Assembly (NCBI RefSeq): GCF_005144475.1
Contig: NZ_SWJZ01000022.1
Span: 17,157-81,156, forward strand
Length of the DNA stretch: 64,000 nucleotides
DNA from: Rhodobacter capsulatus
GTDB taxonomy: Bacteria > Pseudomonadota > Alphaproteobacteria > Rhodobacterales > Rhodobacteraceae
Reading direction: 5' to 3'
Below, piece after piece: positions 1 to 8,655 of the stretch. The notes under the pieces were generated by a model. The model was not told the origin of the DNA and did no database searches. It saw nothing but the letters and a program-made list of their open reading frames with translations. The first letter of the stretch is position 1. Each line of letters begins with the position of its first letter. The position numbers and the translations under genes were made by a program.

Positions 1-169
1 GCTTGACGTGATCATCGGGCGCAAGGCTTTCGAAGTCCGCCAGATCGTCGCCGCCCAGCACCACGCGGATCATCGCCGGAGTGAGCTGGGTGACGCGCAG
101 TACGGTCAGGGTGCGCCGCTTCGGCTCTTGCCGGAAACGCTGCAATTGCGGGGCGGGTGTCTCGGTCAT
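1..169 (-). CDS. Siderophore-interacting FAD-binding protein, N-terminal part
   Basis: Only the first 56 codons are in the window; the gene runs off the left edge. It starts at ATG 169. The visible N-terminus (MTETPAPQLQRF, then LTVLRVTQLTPAMIRVVLGG and DDLADFESLAPDDHVK) matches the opening FAD-binding beta-barrel of the SIP/ViuB family. These are cytoplasmic flavin reductases that release iron from ferric siderophores. It follows cytochrome b561 on the same strand after a 190-bp gap that contains a strong hairpin. The family call rests on the N-terminus only. Confidence 0.75.
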   Translation of the reverse strand, partial: MTETPAPQLQRFRQEPKRRTLTVLRVTQLTPAMIRVVLGGDDLADFESLAPDDHVK

Positions 170-212
170 CGTCGGTCTTTCTGTCCGGCCCGGCCTCGGA
201 TGCGGTGATCCA

Positions 213-257
213 AACGCACCGCAGCACGGGCCCAAAGGGGGCCAGTGTCGGTGCGTT
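213..257. terminator. Large hairpin between cytochrome b561 and the siderophore-interacting gene
   Basis: AACGCACCG at 213-221 pairs perfectly with CGGTGCGTT at 249-257, and the GGGCCC/GGGGCC segments inside extend the stem. There is only a short T run on the minus strand, so this may be a weak terminator for the b561 transcript or a 5' leader structure of the downstream gene. Nothing else is seen in 170-359. Confidence 0.4.
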
Positions 258-359
258 GAATCACGTTAACGCTTACGATGGATCGGACCCATGTTCTTTC
301 GTGGAGAAGGCGACGGCAAGGGCTGCATCGCCCGATCACGGCAATGTCAGCCCCGCCGT

Positions 360-854
360 TCAGGCCATACGGCCCAGGATGTTCGTCTTCCACGCCAATT
401 GATGCACGGCCACCGCCGTCACATGCAGCGCGATCAGGCCCAAAAGCCCCCCGGCCAACAGCTTGTGCAGCCCGGCCGCCGGTCCGATATGGGCAAAAAG
501 CGCCAGCCCACCCAGAACCGGCATGGCGATCAGCACGGCATAGAAGGCCGCATGGGTCACGCGTGCAAGCCGGGCCGCCCAGTCGGGTTCGGCTTCGGGC
601 AGCGCCGGAACGCCGTCGCGGCGGGCAATCGCCAAGCGCCACAGCATCAGGCCAAGGATCGTCAGGCCGGTCAAAGCGTGCAAGGCGACGGTGCCGCCAT
701 CGGTGCCACGACCGCCATGCATCGCATGGCCGAAGGCGCGGCCAATTTCGTGAAAGACGGTGAATTGCGCCGCCACGAGCAGCAGCACCGCCCAATGCAG
801 GCGTTTTTGCAGCCGGGAATACGCGGCAGGGACGGTTTGGGAAGGATCAATCAT
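360..854 (-). CDS. Cytochrome b561
   Basis: A 164-residue inner-membrane protein. The ATG at 854 was chosen over an upstream in-frame start because AGGAG precedes it by six bases. The sequence opens with YSRLQKRLHWAVLLLVAAQF, the first helix and haem-ligand His of the bacterial b561/YodB family. Further hydrophobic helices carry paired histidines (LHALTGL, LHKLLAGGLLGLIALHVTAV), as expected for a four-helix di-haem protein. It probably passes electrons between ubiquinol and a periplasmic or oxidant partner. The physiological partner cannot be told from the sequence. Confidence 0.88.
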   Translation of the reverse strand: MIDPSQTVPAAYSRLQKRLHWAVLLLVAAQFTVFHEIGRAFGHAMHGGRGTDGGTVALHALTGLTILGLMLWRLAIARRDGVPALPEAEPDWAARLARVTHAAFYAVLIAMPVLGGLALFAHIGPAAGLHKLLAGGLLGLIALHVTAVAVHQLAWKTNILGRMA

Positions 855-962
855 CGTCGTCTCCTGTGTTGGATCGACAACTTTACGCCTGCCGCGCGCC
901 ATTCCGTTTCGAAATGACGTGATCGTGTTCGACCTGCGCGAACGCGGTCCTCTGCCGGGCGC

Positions 963-1856
963 TCATGCCCCCACGCTGGCGGCCAACCGGTCGCGCAGCC
1001 AGCGTTGCGCGGGGTCTTGTTGCAGCCTTTCGTGCCAGACGAGGATCTTGCGAAAGCCCTCCACAGGCACGGGCGGCGGGACGGCGATGATCCCCGCTTC
1101 GCCCTCGATCAGCCGGCGCGGCACAAGCGCGAGCATGTCGGAGCGGCGGATCAGGTCGATCAGGATGGTGAAGCTCGGCACGCTGGCCACGACGCGGCGG
1201 CGCTGTCCGATCGCGTCCAGCGCCCGATCCGTCGCCCCGGAAAAGGCCGTGCCGTCATGTGACATGATTGCGTGGTCAAGCGCGCAGAACGCCGCCAGAT
1301 CCGCCACCGCCTGCCGCTGCGGATGATCCGCGCGCAGGATCACCACATAGGTCTCCTCGAAAAGCCGCCGCGTCCGCAGGGTCTCGGGCGCCATCTCCGG
1401 CGTCACCAGCGCCATGTCGAGCGCGCCTTCCGCCATCTGCCGGGGAAAATCCGCCGCAACGGGCCGCACCGACAGCCGCACCCCGGGCGCCTCCTGCCGC
1501 AGCCGCTGGAGGAACGGCAACAGGACCGCCCGCTGCGCGTAATCCGTGGCCGCAACCCGCAAGGTCAGGTCCGCGCGCTGCGGATCGAAGCTGACGCCCT
1601 GCAAGATCGCCTCGATCTCGGCCAGAACGGCCTTGAGTGTCGGCGCAAGTTCCTCGGCGCGGGGCGTGGGCAGCATGCCGCGTTGGGTCCGCACGAAAAG
1701 CGGGTCGTCCAGACGTTCGCGCAGCCGGGTCAACATGCCGCTGACGGCGGGTTGCGACAGGCCAAGCCGCTGCGCCGCACGCGAGACTGACCGGGTCTCG
1801 AGCAGCGCCTCAAGCGCACGCAAGAGGTTCAGATCGAAGGTTCTGATATCAGCCAT
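963..1856 (-). CDS. LysR-family transcriptional regulator
   Basis: This 297-residue protein has the family's standard length. The N-terminal winged helix-turn-helix is clear (FDLNLLRALEALLETRSVS, then AAQRLGLSQPAVSGMLTRLR) and is followed by a periplasmic-binding-protein-like effector domain from about residue 90. It is transcribed divergently from the SRPBCC gene at 1943, and the 86-bp space between them contains a CATA-N6-TATG dyad. By the usual LysR arrangement it probably regulates that neighbour and itself. The effector is unknown. Confidence 0.92.
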   Translation of the reverse strand: MADIRTFDLNLLRALEALLETRSVSRAAQRLGLSQPAVSGMLTRLRERLDDPLFVRTQRGMLPTPRAEELAPTLKAVLAEIEAILQGVSFDPQRADLTLRVAATDYAQRAVLLPFLQRLRQEAPGVRLSVRPVAADFPRQMAEGALDMALVTPEMAPETLRTRRLFEETYVVILRADHPQRQAVADLAAFCALDHAIMSHDGTAFSGATDRALDAIGQRRRVVASVPSFTILIDLIRRSDMLALVPRRLIEGEAGIIAVPPPVPVEGFRKILVWHERLQQDPAQRWLRDRLAASVGA

Positions 1857-1866
1857 GGCGATACCT

Positions 1867-1880
1867 CATAGCGGAATATG
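1867..1880. promoter_or_regulatory. Candidate LysR operator
   Basis: CATA at 1867-1870 and TATG at 1877-1880 form a perfect 4-bp dyad around six bases. It sits 11 bp upstream of the lysR start and about 63 bp before the SRPBCC start. Its size and place fit a LysR box, but the match is short. Confidence 0.35.
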
Positions 1881-1942
1881 CGATTGGAGTTATAAAGCGG
1901 GGGCGGCGATATCTCCAGCATCGAAGATCACAGGAGAGATCC

Positions 1943-2458
1943 ATGTCCGACATTCTCTGGCCGCAAGGCTATGTTCCCGGTTTCACCGACAATTTCTGCT
2001 CGAACGAGGTCATCGTCACCGGGCTGACCACGGCCGAGGTCTGGCCGTTCCTCGCCATCCCGAGCCGCTGGCCCGACTATTACGCCAATGCCGCCGATGT
2101 CGAGATCCACGATGGCAAGGGCCCCGAACTGCGCCTGGGCGACAGTTTCTTCTTCCGCACCTTCGGCTTTCCGGTGCCGTCGCGGGTGGTGGAATGCGTG
2201 CCGCCGGTCAAGGGGCAACCGGCGCGGCTGGCCTGGCATGGCTGGGCGGGCGAGATTGGCGCGGCGGATCGGCTTGACGTGCATCACGCCTGGCTGATCG
2301 AGGATCTGTCCGAAGGCCGCGTGCGGATCCTGACGCAGGAGACGCAAAACGGTGCCCCGGCGCGGGAACTGGCCAAGGCCGTGCCCAATCCGATGATCAA
2401 CGGCCATCAGGATTGGCTCAACGGCCTCGTTGCGGCCGCCCGCGCGGCCAAGGCGTGA
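1943..2458 (+). CDS. SRPBCC (START/Bet v1-like) family protein
   Basis: A 171-residue cytoplasmic protein starting at ATG 1943 behind GGAGAG. Features typical of the polyketide-cyclase/START fold are visible: an early strand (SNEVIVTGLTTAEVWPFLAI), a tryptophan/tyrosine-rich first helix (PSRWPDYYANA), and a C-terminal helix with LNGLVAAARA. Such proteins bind hydrophobic ligands in a central cavity, and some are cyclases or dehydratases. No catalytic residue pattern assigns a reaction. The divergent LysR gene is the likely regulator. Confidence 0.75.
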   Translation: MSDILWPQGYVPGFTDNFCSNEVIVTGLTTAEVWPFLAIPSRWPDYYANAADVEIHDGKGPELRLGDSFFFRTFGFPVPSRVVECVPPVKGQPARLAWHGWAGEIGAADRLDVHHAWLIEDLSEGRVRILTQETQNGAPARELAKAVPNPMINGHQDWLNGLVAAARAAKA

Positions 2459-2502
2459 CCGCAGGGGGCGGCCCGGGCCGGGCTGCCCCGTTCGCGCCGG
2501 GC

Positions 2503-2844
2503 CTAGACCACGCCGACCGTGACCGGAAGCCGGGTGTAGAAGACCCCGGCGGATTGCGCGGCCAATGCGTCCAGCAGACGGTCGATCTGGTCGCTCGAGG
2601 CGATGGCGGTAATCTGCACGGGCACCTCGGCATCGTCGAAAAGCGTGACCGCGTGGATGACCCCGTCATGCCCCTGTCCTTTCATCCCCGCCACCATCGT
2701 CGCGCCGCGCAGGCCAAGACGGGCGATTTCGGCAAACAACCATTGCGTCAGCGGAATTTCACCGTGCAGGCGGCTTTGCTGGGTGAAGAAGGTCACCTGT
2801 TCGGCGGCATGGGGGGCGACCGGGGGGCGGGCTTGCAGCGGCAT
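2503..2844 (-). CDS. DUF190 (PII-like fold) protein
   Basis: A 113-residue protein starting at ATG 2844 behind AGGAG; a longer in-frame reading overlaps the hlyD gene and is rejected. The core (EQVTFFTQQSRLHGEIPLTQ, LRGATMVAGMKGQGHDGVIH, VPVQITAIASSDQIDRLLDA) is typical of DUF190 proteins, which adopt a PII-like ferredoxin fold. It is the last gene of the MFS-HlyD-DUF190 operon, 20 bp after the membrane fusion gene. A sensor or regulatory role for the pump is an inference. Confidence 0.8.
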   Translation of the reverse strand: MPLQARPPVAPHAAEQVTFFTQQSRLHGEIPLTQWLFAEIARLGLRGATMVAGMKGQGHDGVIHAVTLFDDAEVPVQITAIASSDQIDRLLDALAAQSAGVFYTRLPVTVGVV

Positions 2845-2863
2845 CGGGTTCTCCTGTCCGGGT

Positions 2864-3889
2864 TCAGCGGCGGGTGTCGATTTCGGGCGTTGCGGACATG
2901 CCCACGCGCAGCGCCTCAAGCCCGGGCTGATCGGGGTCGAGGGTGATCCGCACCGGCAACCTTTGGGTGATCTTGGTGAAGTTGCCGGTCGCATTCTGCG
3001 CCGCGACCGTGCTGAACACCGCTCCGCTGGCCGGGCCGAGGCTGGCGACGCGACCGGTGAAGCTCTGCCCCGGAAGCGCGTCGACGCGCACCGTGACCGG
3101 CTGACCGGCGGCGACATGGGCCAGTTGCGTTTCGCGGAAGTTCGCTTCGATATAGAGCTGGTCGAGCGGAACAATCGTCAGAAGCGTCTGACCGATCGCC
3201 GCATAGGCCCCGACCCGCAGGGCGGCGCCGGCGACGATGCCGCTTTCGGGCGCAAGGATGCGGGCATGCGAGAGCTGGAGCTTCGCATTGGCCAGACCGG
3301 CCTCCGCCTGGGTCAGCGCGGCATCGGCGCCAGCGATCTGTGCGGCAATCACCTGGGCCTGCGCCTCGGCCGCATCCAGCGCCGCGCGGCTGGCGGCGCT
3401 GTTCGCCTCGGCCGCAAGCAGCGCCGAAACCGCCTCGTCCAGGGTCTTTTGCGCCGTCGAGCTTTGCTTCACCAGATGGCGGGCGCGTCTTTCCGCGGTG
3501 CGCGCCAGATCAAGCGCCGCGTCGGCGGCCTTGATCGTCGCCGTCGCCCGGGCGATCTCGGCCGTCTGGACGGCTTGCTGCGCCTGAAGCGTCGTCTGTG
3601 CGGCGCGTGCCGCCGCTGTCGCGGCTTCAGCCGTTTCAACCCCGATCCTGAGATCGCGGTCATCGAGCACCGCCAGCAGATCGCCTTTTGCGACCGGCTG
3701 GTTCTCTGTCACCCCCACCTCGGCCACAAGGCCCCCGATCTGTGGCGCGACATTGGTGTAATCAGCCAGCAAATAGGCGTCGTCGGTGTGCTGATAGCGC
3801 GCCTCCGACGGCGGCCGGTTGAGCATCCATGCGGCCCCAAGAAGGGCCGCACCCAGCGCCGCAAGAATGATATACTTTTGTTTTGTCAT
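2864..3889 (-). CDS. EmrA-type membrane fusion protein (HlyD family)
   Basis: A 341-residue periplasmic adaptor. There is one N-terminal membrane anchor (YIILAALGAALLGAAWML), then the EmrA-like motif QHTDDAYLLADYTNVAPQI, a biotinyl-lipoyl half-motif, a long Ala-rich coiled-coil hairpin at about residues 75-210, a second lipoyl half (ARILAPESGIVAGAALRVGA), and a beta-barrel with YIEANFRETQL. It links an inner-membrane MFS exporter to an outer-membrane channel. Its start overlaps the end of the MFS gene by 4 bp, indicating translational coupling. No TolC-like gene is nearby. Confidence 0.92.
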   Translation of the reverse strand: MTKQKYIILAALGAALLGAAWMLNRPPSEARYQHTDDAYLLADYTNVAPQIGGLVAEVGVTENQPVAKGDLLAVLDDRDLRIGVETAEAATAAARAAQTTLQAQQAVQTAEIARATATIKAADAALDLARTAERRARHLVKQSSTAQKTLDEAVSALLAAEANSAASRAALDAAEAQAQVIAAQIAGADAALTQAEAGLANAKLQLSHARILAPESGIVAGAALRVGAYAAIGQTLLTIVPLDQLYIEANFRETQLAHVAAGQPVTVRVDALPGQSFTGRVASLGPASGAVFSTVAAQNATGNFTKITQRLPVRITLDPDQPGLEALRVGMSATPEIDTRR

Positions 3890-5472
3890 GATTTTACCGG
3901 TTCGGCGGAGGGCGGGGAAGGAAGTGTTGGCGCGGGAATGAAACGAAACAGCGCGGCATAGGGAACAAGCAGGAAGGCCAGCGCCCCAAGCAGCCGATAG
4001 GCATCCGCCACAGCCAGCACGGCCGCCTGTTCGTTGATCAGGCTGGCGGCTTCGGCTGCGCCGGGCGGGTGTGGCAGCAGGTTGCGCACCATCCCCCAGC
4101 GCTCGACCAGATGCATCGAATGCCCCTCGGCGCGCAGCTCCTCGAAATGACCGATCAGCGCGACGCCAAGCAGCGTCGCAAAGGCGCGCAGGGTATTCAC
4201 CAGACCGGCGACAAAGGGCCCCTCCATCGGCTGCACGACGCTTGTCGACAAAAACAGCATCGAGACCACCGTCATCGGCTGACCGATCGCCTGGAGGATC
4301 TGCATCGGGATGAACTGCTGCCAGGTCCAGGTCGCATCAAGCCCGGCGGCAAGGAAACAGGCCGTGCCCACGCAAAGAAGGCCCGAGGCGAAGACTTTGC
4401 GCGCATCGATCCATTTGCGATACAGCAGCAGCGCCACAAGCGAGCCGAACAGCAGTTGCGGCAGGCCGATGATCAGCCCGAGCGGGGCGCTTTGCAGCGG
4501 CCGATAGCCCTGCGTCTGCGCCAGCAGTCCGGCGGGCAGACCGGCGCCGGAATAGAAGATCGTCAGGATGACAACGAAGGCCGAAAAGCCGATCTGGAGA
4601 TTGCGCCGCGCCAGCAGTTGCAACCGGATGAAGGGGGCGGGATGGGACCATTCGAAGGCCCCATAGGCCAGCAGGCACAGCCCCCCCGCCAGCAGGCAGA
4701 ACGACACCAGCGGCGCGTTGAACCAGTCCAGCCGATTGCCCTGTCCGATCCCGAGGGCGATCATGAACAGTCCCGGCGCCCCCGTGATCAGCGCGGGCCA
4801 GTTCAGCGTCGCAAAGCGTGGCCAGTGGACGGGCTCCTTCGGCAACCCCCAACCGACAAGCCCGGTGCAGATCACCGCAGCGGGCAGAAACTGCCACCAA
4901 AGGCCATTCGGCAGCGCGACACTATCGGTCCAAAACCCGGCGATCCAGATTGCGATGTTGGGCGCAAAGGTCGCCGTCAGCGCGTAAAGCGCGAGCCCGT
5001 GCAGCCGGATCGCCATCGGCAGGAAGCGCAGCGCCATCATCATCAGGATCGGGATCAAGGCCCCCGCCGAAACCCCCTGCACGGTGCGCAGCACCAAAAG
5101 CACCGGCAGGTTGATCACGAAGGGGGTCACCAACCCGATCCCGGCCGTCGTCCAAAGCGCGATCAGGTAGAACCGTCGCACGGTCAGCGTGATTGAAAAC
5201 CAGGTGGCAAAGGGCATCACCATCAGCTCGCCTGCCGCATAGCAGACGTTGAGCCACGAGGCCTCGTCGATGCCCAGACCCAGACCGCCGCGCACATCGG
5301 CCAGCGCCAACCCGCCCAGACGGCTGTTCAGCCCCGACATCATGGCCGAGATCAGAACCCCGGTCAGGGCCGCCGCAATGCGCGGCGTCAGCGCCGCGGG
5401 GGGTCCCGGGGGCGGGCCCGGAGGTGGGCCGGAGCGGGGGTGCTGCTGCGGGGTCATGGCGGGCGCCTGCAT
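3886..5472 (-). CDS. DHA2-family MFS drug exporter (EmrB-like)
   Basis: About 528 residues with roughly 14 hydrophobic segments, the length and topology of the 14-TM DHA2 family. Visible signatures are the Ser/Gly-rich first helix region (ISAMMSGLNSRLGGLALADV) and LRTVQGVSAGALIPI, an EmrB-like motif C region. The N-terminus has an unusual proline-rich stretch (GPPPGPPPGPP) before the first helix. ATG 5472 is used; a TTG two codons earlier and an ATG at 5457 are also possible. It forms a tripartite pump with the next gene. Two operators upstream suggest TetR repression. Confidence 0.9.
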   Translation of the reverse strand: MQAPAMTPQQHPRSGPPPGPPPGPPAALTPRIAAALTGVLISAMMSGLNSRLGGLALADVRGGLGLGIDEASWLNVCYAAGELMVMPFATWFSITLTVRRFYLIALWTTAGIGLVTPFVINLPVLLVLRTVQGVSAGALIPILMMMALRFLPMAIRLHGLALYALTATFAPNIAIWIAGFWTDSVALPNGLWWQFLPAAVICTGLVGWGLPKEPVHWPRFATLNWPALITGAPGLFMIALGIGQGNRLDWFNAPLVSFCLLAGGLCLLAYGAFEWSHPAPFIRLQLLARRNLQIGFSAFVVILTIFYSGAGLPAGLLAQTQGYRPLQSAPLGLIIGLPQLLFGSLVALLLYRKWIDARKVFASGLLCVGTACFLAAGLDATWTWQQFIPMQILQAIGQPMTVVSMLFLSTSVVQPMEGPFVAGLVNTLRAFATLLGVALIGHFEELRAEGHSMHLVERWGMVRNLLPHPPGAAEAASLINEQAAVLAVADAYRLLGALAFLLVPYAALFRFIPAPTLPSPPSAEPVKS

Positions 5473-5515
5473 CGGCAATCGGTCCGGTCGGTGGGAGATC
5501 AGGGGCGATTCGAGT

Positions 5516-5567
5516 GGTAACGAGCATTACCGCTTGTTGGTCGGGTGATATGGTAATAGCCATTACC
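5516..5567. promoter_or_regulatory. Twin TetR operators between the efflux operon and tetR
   Basis: Two copies of a GGTAA-N6-TTACC dyad, at 5516-5531 and 5552-5567, with centres 36 bp apart. They lie in the 124-bp divergent region and have no other copy nearby. Position and symmetry fit autoregulation by the adjacent TetR protein and repression of the pump operon. Confidence 0.75.
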
Positions 5568-5596
5568 GGCGCAAGGGAAAAAGGAGATGGCCGCCC

Positions 5597-6220
5597 ATGG
5601 AGTCCAGCGCGACGTCCGACCTCGAAGATCCGCGCCGACAGGTCATCCTGGAGGCGGCGGCAGAACTCTTTTTCCGCGAGGGCTATGCGGCAACGAGCAT
5701 CGACGCGATCATTGCCCGGACGGGGGGCTCGAAGCGGACGATCTATGCCCTTTTCGGCAACAAGAAGGGTCTGTTCGAAGCGCTCGTGCGGGAAAATTCG
5801 CAGCGGCTCTTTGCCGGACTTGCTCCGGGCATGACCGAGACCGCGCCGCTCGAAACCGTGTTGCGCAGATTTGCCGAGCAGCTTCTTGACCTTCTGATGC
5901 GCCCGCGGACCGTTGCGGTCTTTCGCATCGCCGTCAGCGAGGCGCAGCGATTTCCCGATCTTGCGCAATCGTTCAACGCCCTCGGACCGGGTCCGGCGCG
6001 GCTGTGGCTGGCCGATGTGCTTGCGCGTGCGCAGCTGCAAGGCGAGATCCGCCACGCGGACCCGACGGCTTTGACGGATCAGTTTTTCGGGTTGATCCGG
6101 GGCAATCTCTACTTCGATCTGGTTCTGGGGCTGCGCACCCCCCCGGATCGGGAGGAACTCGCCGGGATCGCGCATGCCGCGACCTCGGTCTTTCTGGACG
6201 GCCTTCGCCCTGACCGGTGA
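5597..6220 (+). CDS. TetR-family repressor of the adjacent efflux operon
   Basis: A 207-residue protein starting at ATG 5597 behind AAGGAG. The N-terminal TetR helix-turn-helix is plain: ILEAAAELFFREGYAATSID, then IIARTGGSKRTIYALFGNKK. The C-terminal ligand-binding helices (LLDLLMRPRTVAVFRIAVSE, FPDLAQSFNALGPG) resemble the AcrR/TetR_C_7 group. It diverges from the MFS-HlyD operon and shares the region holding two GGTAA-N6-TTACC sites. The inducer is unknown but probably a pump substrate. Confidence 0.92.
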   Translation: MESSATSDLEDPRRQVILEAAAELFFREGYAATSIDAIIARTGGSKRTIYALFGNKKGLFEALVRENSQRLFAGLAPGMTETAPLETVLRRFAEQLLDLLMRPRTVAVFRIAVSEAQRFPDLAQSFNALGPGPARLWLADVLARAQLQGEIRHADPTALTDQFFGLIRGNLYFDLVLGLRTPPDREELAGIAHAATSVFLDGLRPDR

Positions 6221-6314
6221 GCGACCGTCTTCGCAATGATGTTAGCGCCGGAACTGTCCGCCGGACGCGTATGATCCGGCAAAGGGGCGCGGGCCCGAAA
6301 GACGGAGACGGAAG

Positions 6315-7856
6315 ATGATCGGACGGCGGATGATGTTGCAAGGCGTGGCGGCGCTGGCGCTTGGTGCCGCGGGCGGGGTGTTGCGGGCGGGTCCCGCGCG
6401 GGCCGAGGGGCAAGGTCTGGCCTTCGACCCCGAAGCGTATGAGACGCTGTCGACAACGGTCGAGACCTCGCGTGGGACAGTCGCGGTGCGGTATCGGTTC
6501 TGGCGCGCCATTCCCTATGTCGCCCGCCCGGTGGCGCCGCAGTATCAGGTGCTCAACGTCTCGGTGCCGATCGAGATCGACGGGGTGACGGTCGATGCGA
6601 GCGCCGCGCCGATCCTTTTGGCCAATGCGGTGGGGGGCTACATGCCCTCGGATGTCAGTGCGGCCAAGGGGGTCGGCGAGGGCGGCATGATGGGGCCGCC
6701 GCCGGACATGGCGCCGCCCGCAGGGCCGCCTTCGGGGATGGCCGCGCCCAGCGGGTCGGCGCTGATGCTGGCGGCGGGCAAGCGGGTCTCGAACGCGAAA
6801 CTGGCGCTGGCGGCAGGGCTGGTGGTGGTCGAGCCGGGGGCGCGGGGCCGCACGCTCACCGATGCCGCGGGGCATTACATCGGCACGGCCCCGGCCGTGA
6901 TCGTCGATCTGAAGGCGGCGGTGCGGTTCATCCGCGCCAATGCGGGCCGCCTTCCGGGCAATGTGGAGCGGATCGTGTCCTCGGGCACCAGCGCGGGCGG
7001 TGCCGTCTCTGCGCTGCTGGGGGCCTCGGGCGACAGTCCGCTTTATGCGCCGATGCTGGCCGAGCTGGGCGCGGCCAATGCGAGCGATGCGATCTTTGCC
7101 GCGGGGGCCTGGTGCCCGATCACCGATCTCGAACACGCCGATGCGGCCTATGAATGGTGCTGGGGGCCAAACCCGGTGACCGGGGCCGGGGCTGTGGATC
7201 GGGCGCTGTCGGCCACGCTTGCCGCAGCCTTTGCCCCCTATCAGAACAGTCTTGGGCTTGCCGCGCCGGATGGGTCGGGGCCACTCACCGCGGCGGCTTT
7301 CCCCGACTATCTCTTGCGCGCACATCTTGTGCCGCAAGCCACGGCACATCTGGCGGCGCTCTCCGAGACCGACCGGCAGGCCTATCTGGCCGCGCATCCG
7401 CATATCGGCTGGCGGGACGGTCAGGCGGTTCTGGATTGGGCGGGCTTCATCGCCCATGTCGGCACGCGCAAGAAGTCCCTGCCTGCCTTCGACGGCTTCG
7501 ATCTGCAAACCGGCGAGAATAACCTCTTTGGTCTGGGCACCGAAAAGGCCCGCCATTTCACCGCCTTTGCCGCAGCCCGGGCCGGGACGACACTTGCCGC
7601 CGACATTGCCGAAACGCTTCGGCTGATGAACCCGATGGGGTTTCTGCTGTCGGCTCATCCGGGGCGGTCGCGGCATTGGTGGTTGCGCACCGGCACGTCA
7701 GACACCGACACTTCGCTGACGATCCTTGCCAACCTTGGCGCGGCTGCGGCGCGGGCGGGGGATGGTGTCGATCTGCGCTATTATTGGGACGCGGGCCACG
7801 GCGCGAACGAGGACGCCGAGGCCTTCATCGACTGGATCAAGACGATCAGCGCCTGA
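6315..7856 (+). CDS. Exported alpha/beta-hydrolase (tannase/esterase-like)
   Basis: A 513-residue protein whose N-terminus (MIGRRMMLQGVAALALGAAG, ending in an ARAEG-like cleavage region) looks like a Tat signal peptide. The nucleophile elbow is SSGTSAGGAVSALLG near residue 222. A C-terminal DAGHGANEDAEAFIDW segment supplies the likely catalytic His. A Pro/Gly/Met-rich insertion (PPPDMAPPAGPPSGMAAP) lies near residue 140. The layout resembles bacterial subtype-B tannases and feruloyl-esterase-like hydrolases, so a periplasmic esterase is likely. The substrate is not assignable. Confidence 0.72.
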   Translation: MIGRRMMLQGVAALALGAAGGVLRAGPARAEGQGLAFDPEAYETLSTTVETSRGTVAVRYRFWRAIPYVARPVAPQYQVLNVSVPIEIDGVTVDASAAPILLANAVGGYMPSDVSAAKGVGEGGMMGPPPDMAPPAGPPSGMAAPSGSALMLAAGKRVSNAKLALAAGLVVVEPGARGRTLTDAAGHYIGTAPAVIVDLKAAVRFIRANAGRLPGNVERIVSSGTSAGGAVSALLGASGDSPLYAPMLAELGAANASDAIFAAGAWCPITDLEHADAAYEWCWGPNPVTGAGAVDRALSATLAAAFAPYQNSLGLAAPDGSGPLTAAAFPDYLLRAHLVPQATAHLAALSETDRQAYLAAHPHIGWRDGQAVLDWAGFIAHVGTRKKSLPAFDGFDLQTGENNLFGLGTEKARHFTAFAAARAGTTLAADIAETLRLMNPMGFLLSAHPGRSRHWWLRTGTSDTDTSLTILANLGAAAARAGDGVDLRYYWDAGHGANEDAEAFIDWIKTISA

Positions 7857-7878
7857 TCGCTCTGAAGCGGGGGGGGGA

Positions 7879-8655
7879 TCAAAGCCCCTCCGCCCCGCGC
7901 CGCAGGGCCTCGGCCGCCCGCGCCAGAAGGCCGACATCGACGCCAAGGCCAAGGAAATCCACCCCGGCCTCAAGCGCCATCGCTTGCAGCACCTTGTCGC
8001 CCGTCAGCAGCCCTGCTGGTTTGCCCGCCGCACGGATCCGGCCCAGCGTGTCGATCACCGTCGCGCGCAGATCGGGATGGGCCTGATCGGCCCCATAGCC
8101 CAGCGAGGCCGCCAAATCGGCCGGACCGACGAAAAGCGCGTCGATCCCGGGCACGGCGGCGATGCTTTCCAGCGCGTCAACCGCCGCCCCGGTTTCGATC
8201 TGGGCGATGACGCAGATCTCCTCGGCCGCGCCCGCCATATAGCCCTCGATCCGGCCGAAGCGGGTGGCGCGCGTCAGGCCCGAGACGCCGCGAATGCCTT
8301 CGGGCGGATAGCGGGTCGCGGCCACGGCGGCCCGGGCCTCCTCGGCGGTGTTGACCATCGGAATGAGCAATGTCTGCGCCCCGGCATCCAGCATCCGCTT
8401 GATCAGCACCGCATCATTCGCCGCCGGGCGGACCCAGGCCGAAACCGTGGGGTAGCCCGCAAGGCATTGCAATTGCGGCAGGATCGTCAGCGGGTCAGCG
8501 GGGCTGTGTTCGGTGTCAAGGCAGAGCCAGTCAAACCCCGCCCCCGCCACCACCTCGGTGGCGAAGGCGGTGGACAGCGTCGTCCAAAGCCCGAATTGGC
8601 AGCGCCCCGTGGCAAGGCCGCGCTTGAAGCGGTTCTCGATCATCGCGGCGCTCAT
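7879..8655 (-). CDS. hpaI: HpaI/HpcH-family aldolase (4-hydroxy-2-oxoheptanedioate aldolase-like)
   Basis: A 258-residue class II pyruvate aldolase. Diagnostic segments are GFDWLCLDTEHSPADPLTIL, the metal-binding IAQIETGAAVDALESIAAVP, and DALFVGPADLAASLG. The family cleaves 4-hydroxy-2-oxo acids to pyruvate plus an aldehyde using a divalent metal. ATG 8655 overlaps the stop of the upstream hydratase gene by 4 bp, so the two are translationally coupled and likely act in sequence. No ring-cleavage dioxygenase gene is nearby, so the pathway may be broader than homoprotocatechuate degradation. Confidence 0.88.
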   Translation of the reverse strand: MSAAMIENRFKRGLATGRCQFGLWTTLSTAFATEVVAGAGFDWLCLDTEHSPADPLTILPQLQCLAGYPTVSAWVRPAANDAVLIKRMLDAGAQTLLIPMVNTAEEARAAVAATRYPPEGIRGVSGLTRATRFGRIEGYMAGAAEEICVIAQIETGAAVDALESIAAVPGIDALFVGPADLAASLGYGADQAHPDLRATVIDTLGRIRAAGKPAGLLTGDKVLQAMALEAGVDFLGLGVDVGLLARAAEALRRGAEGL

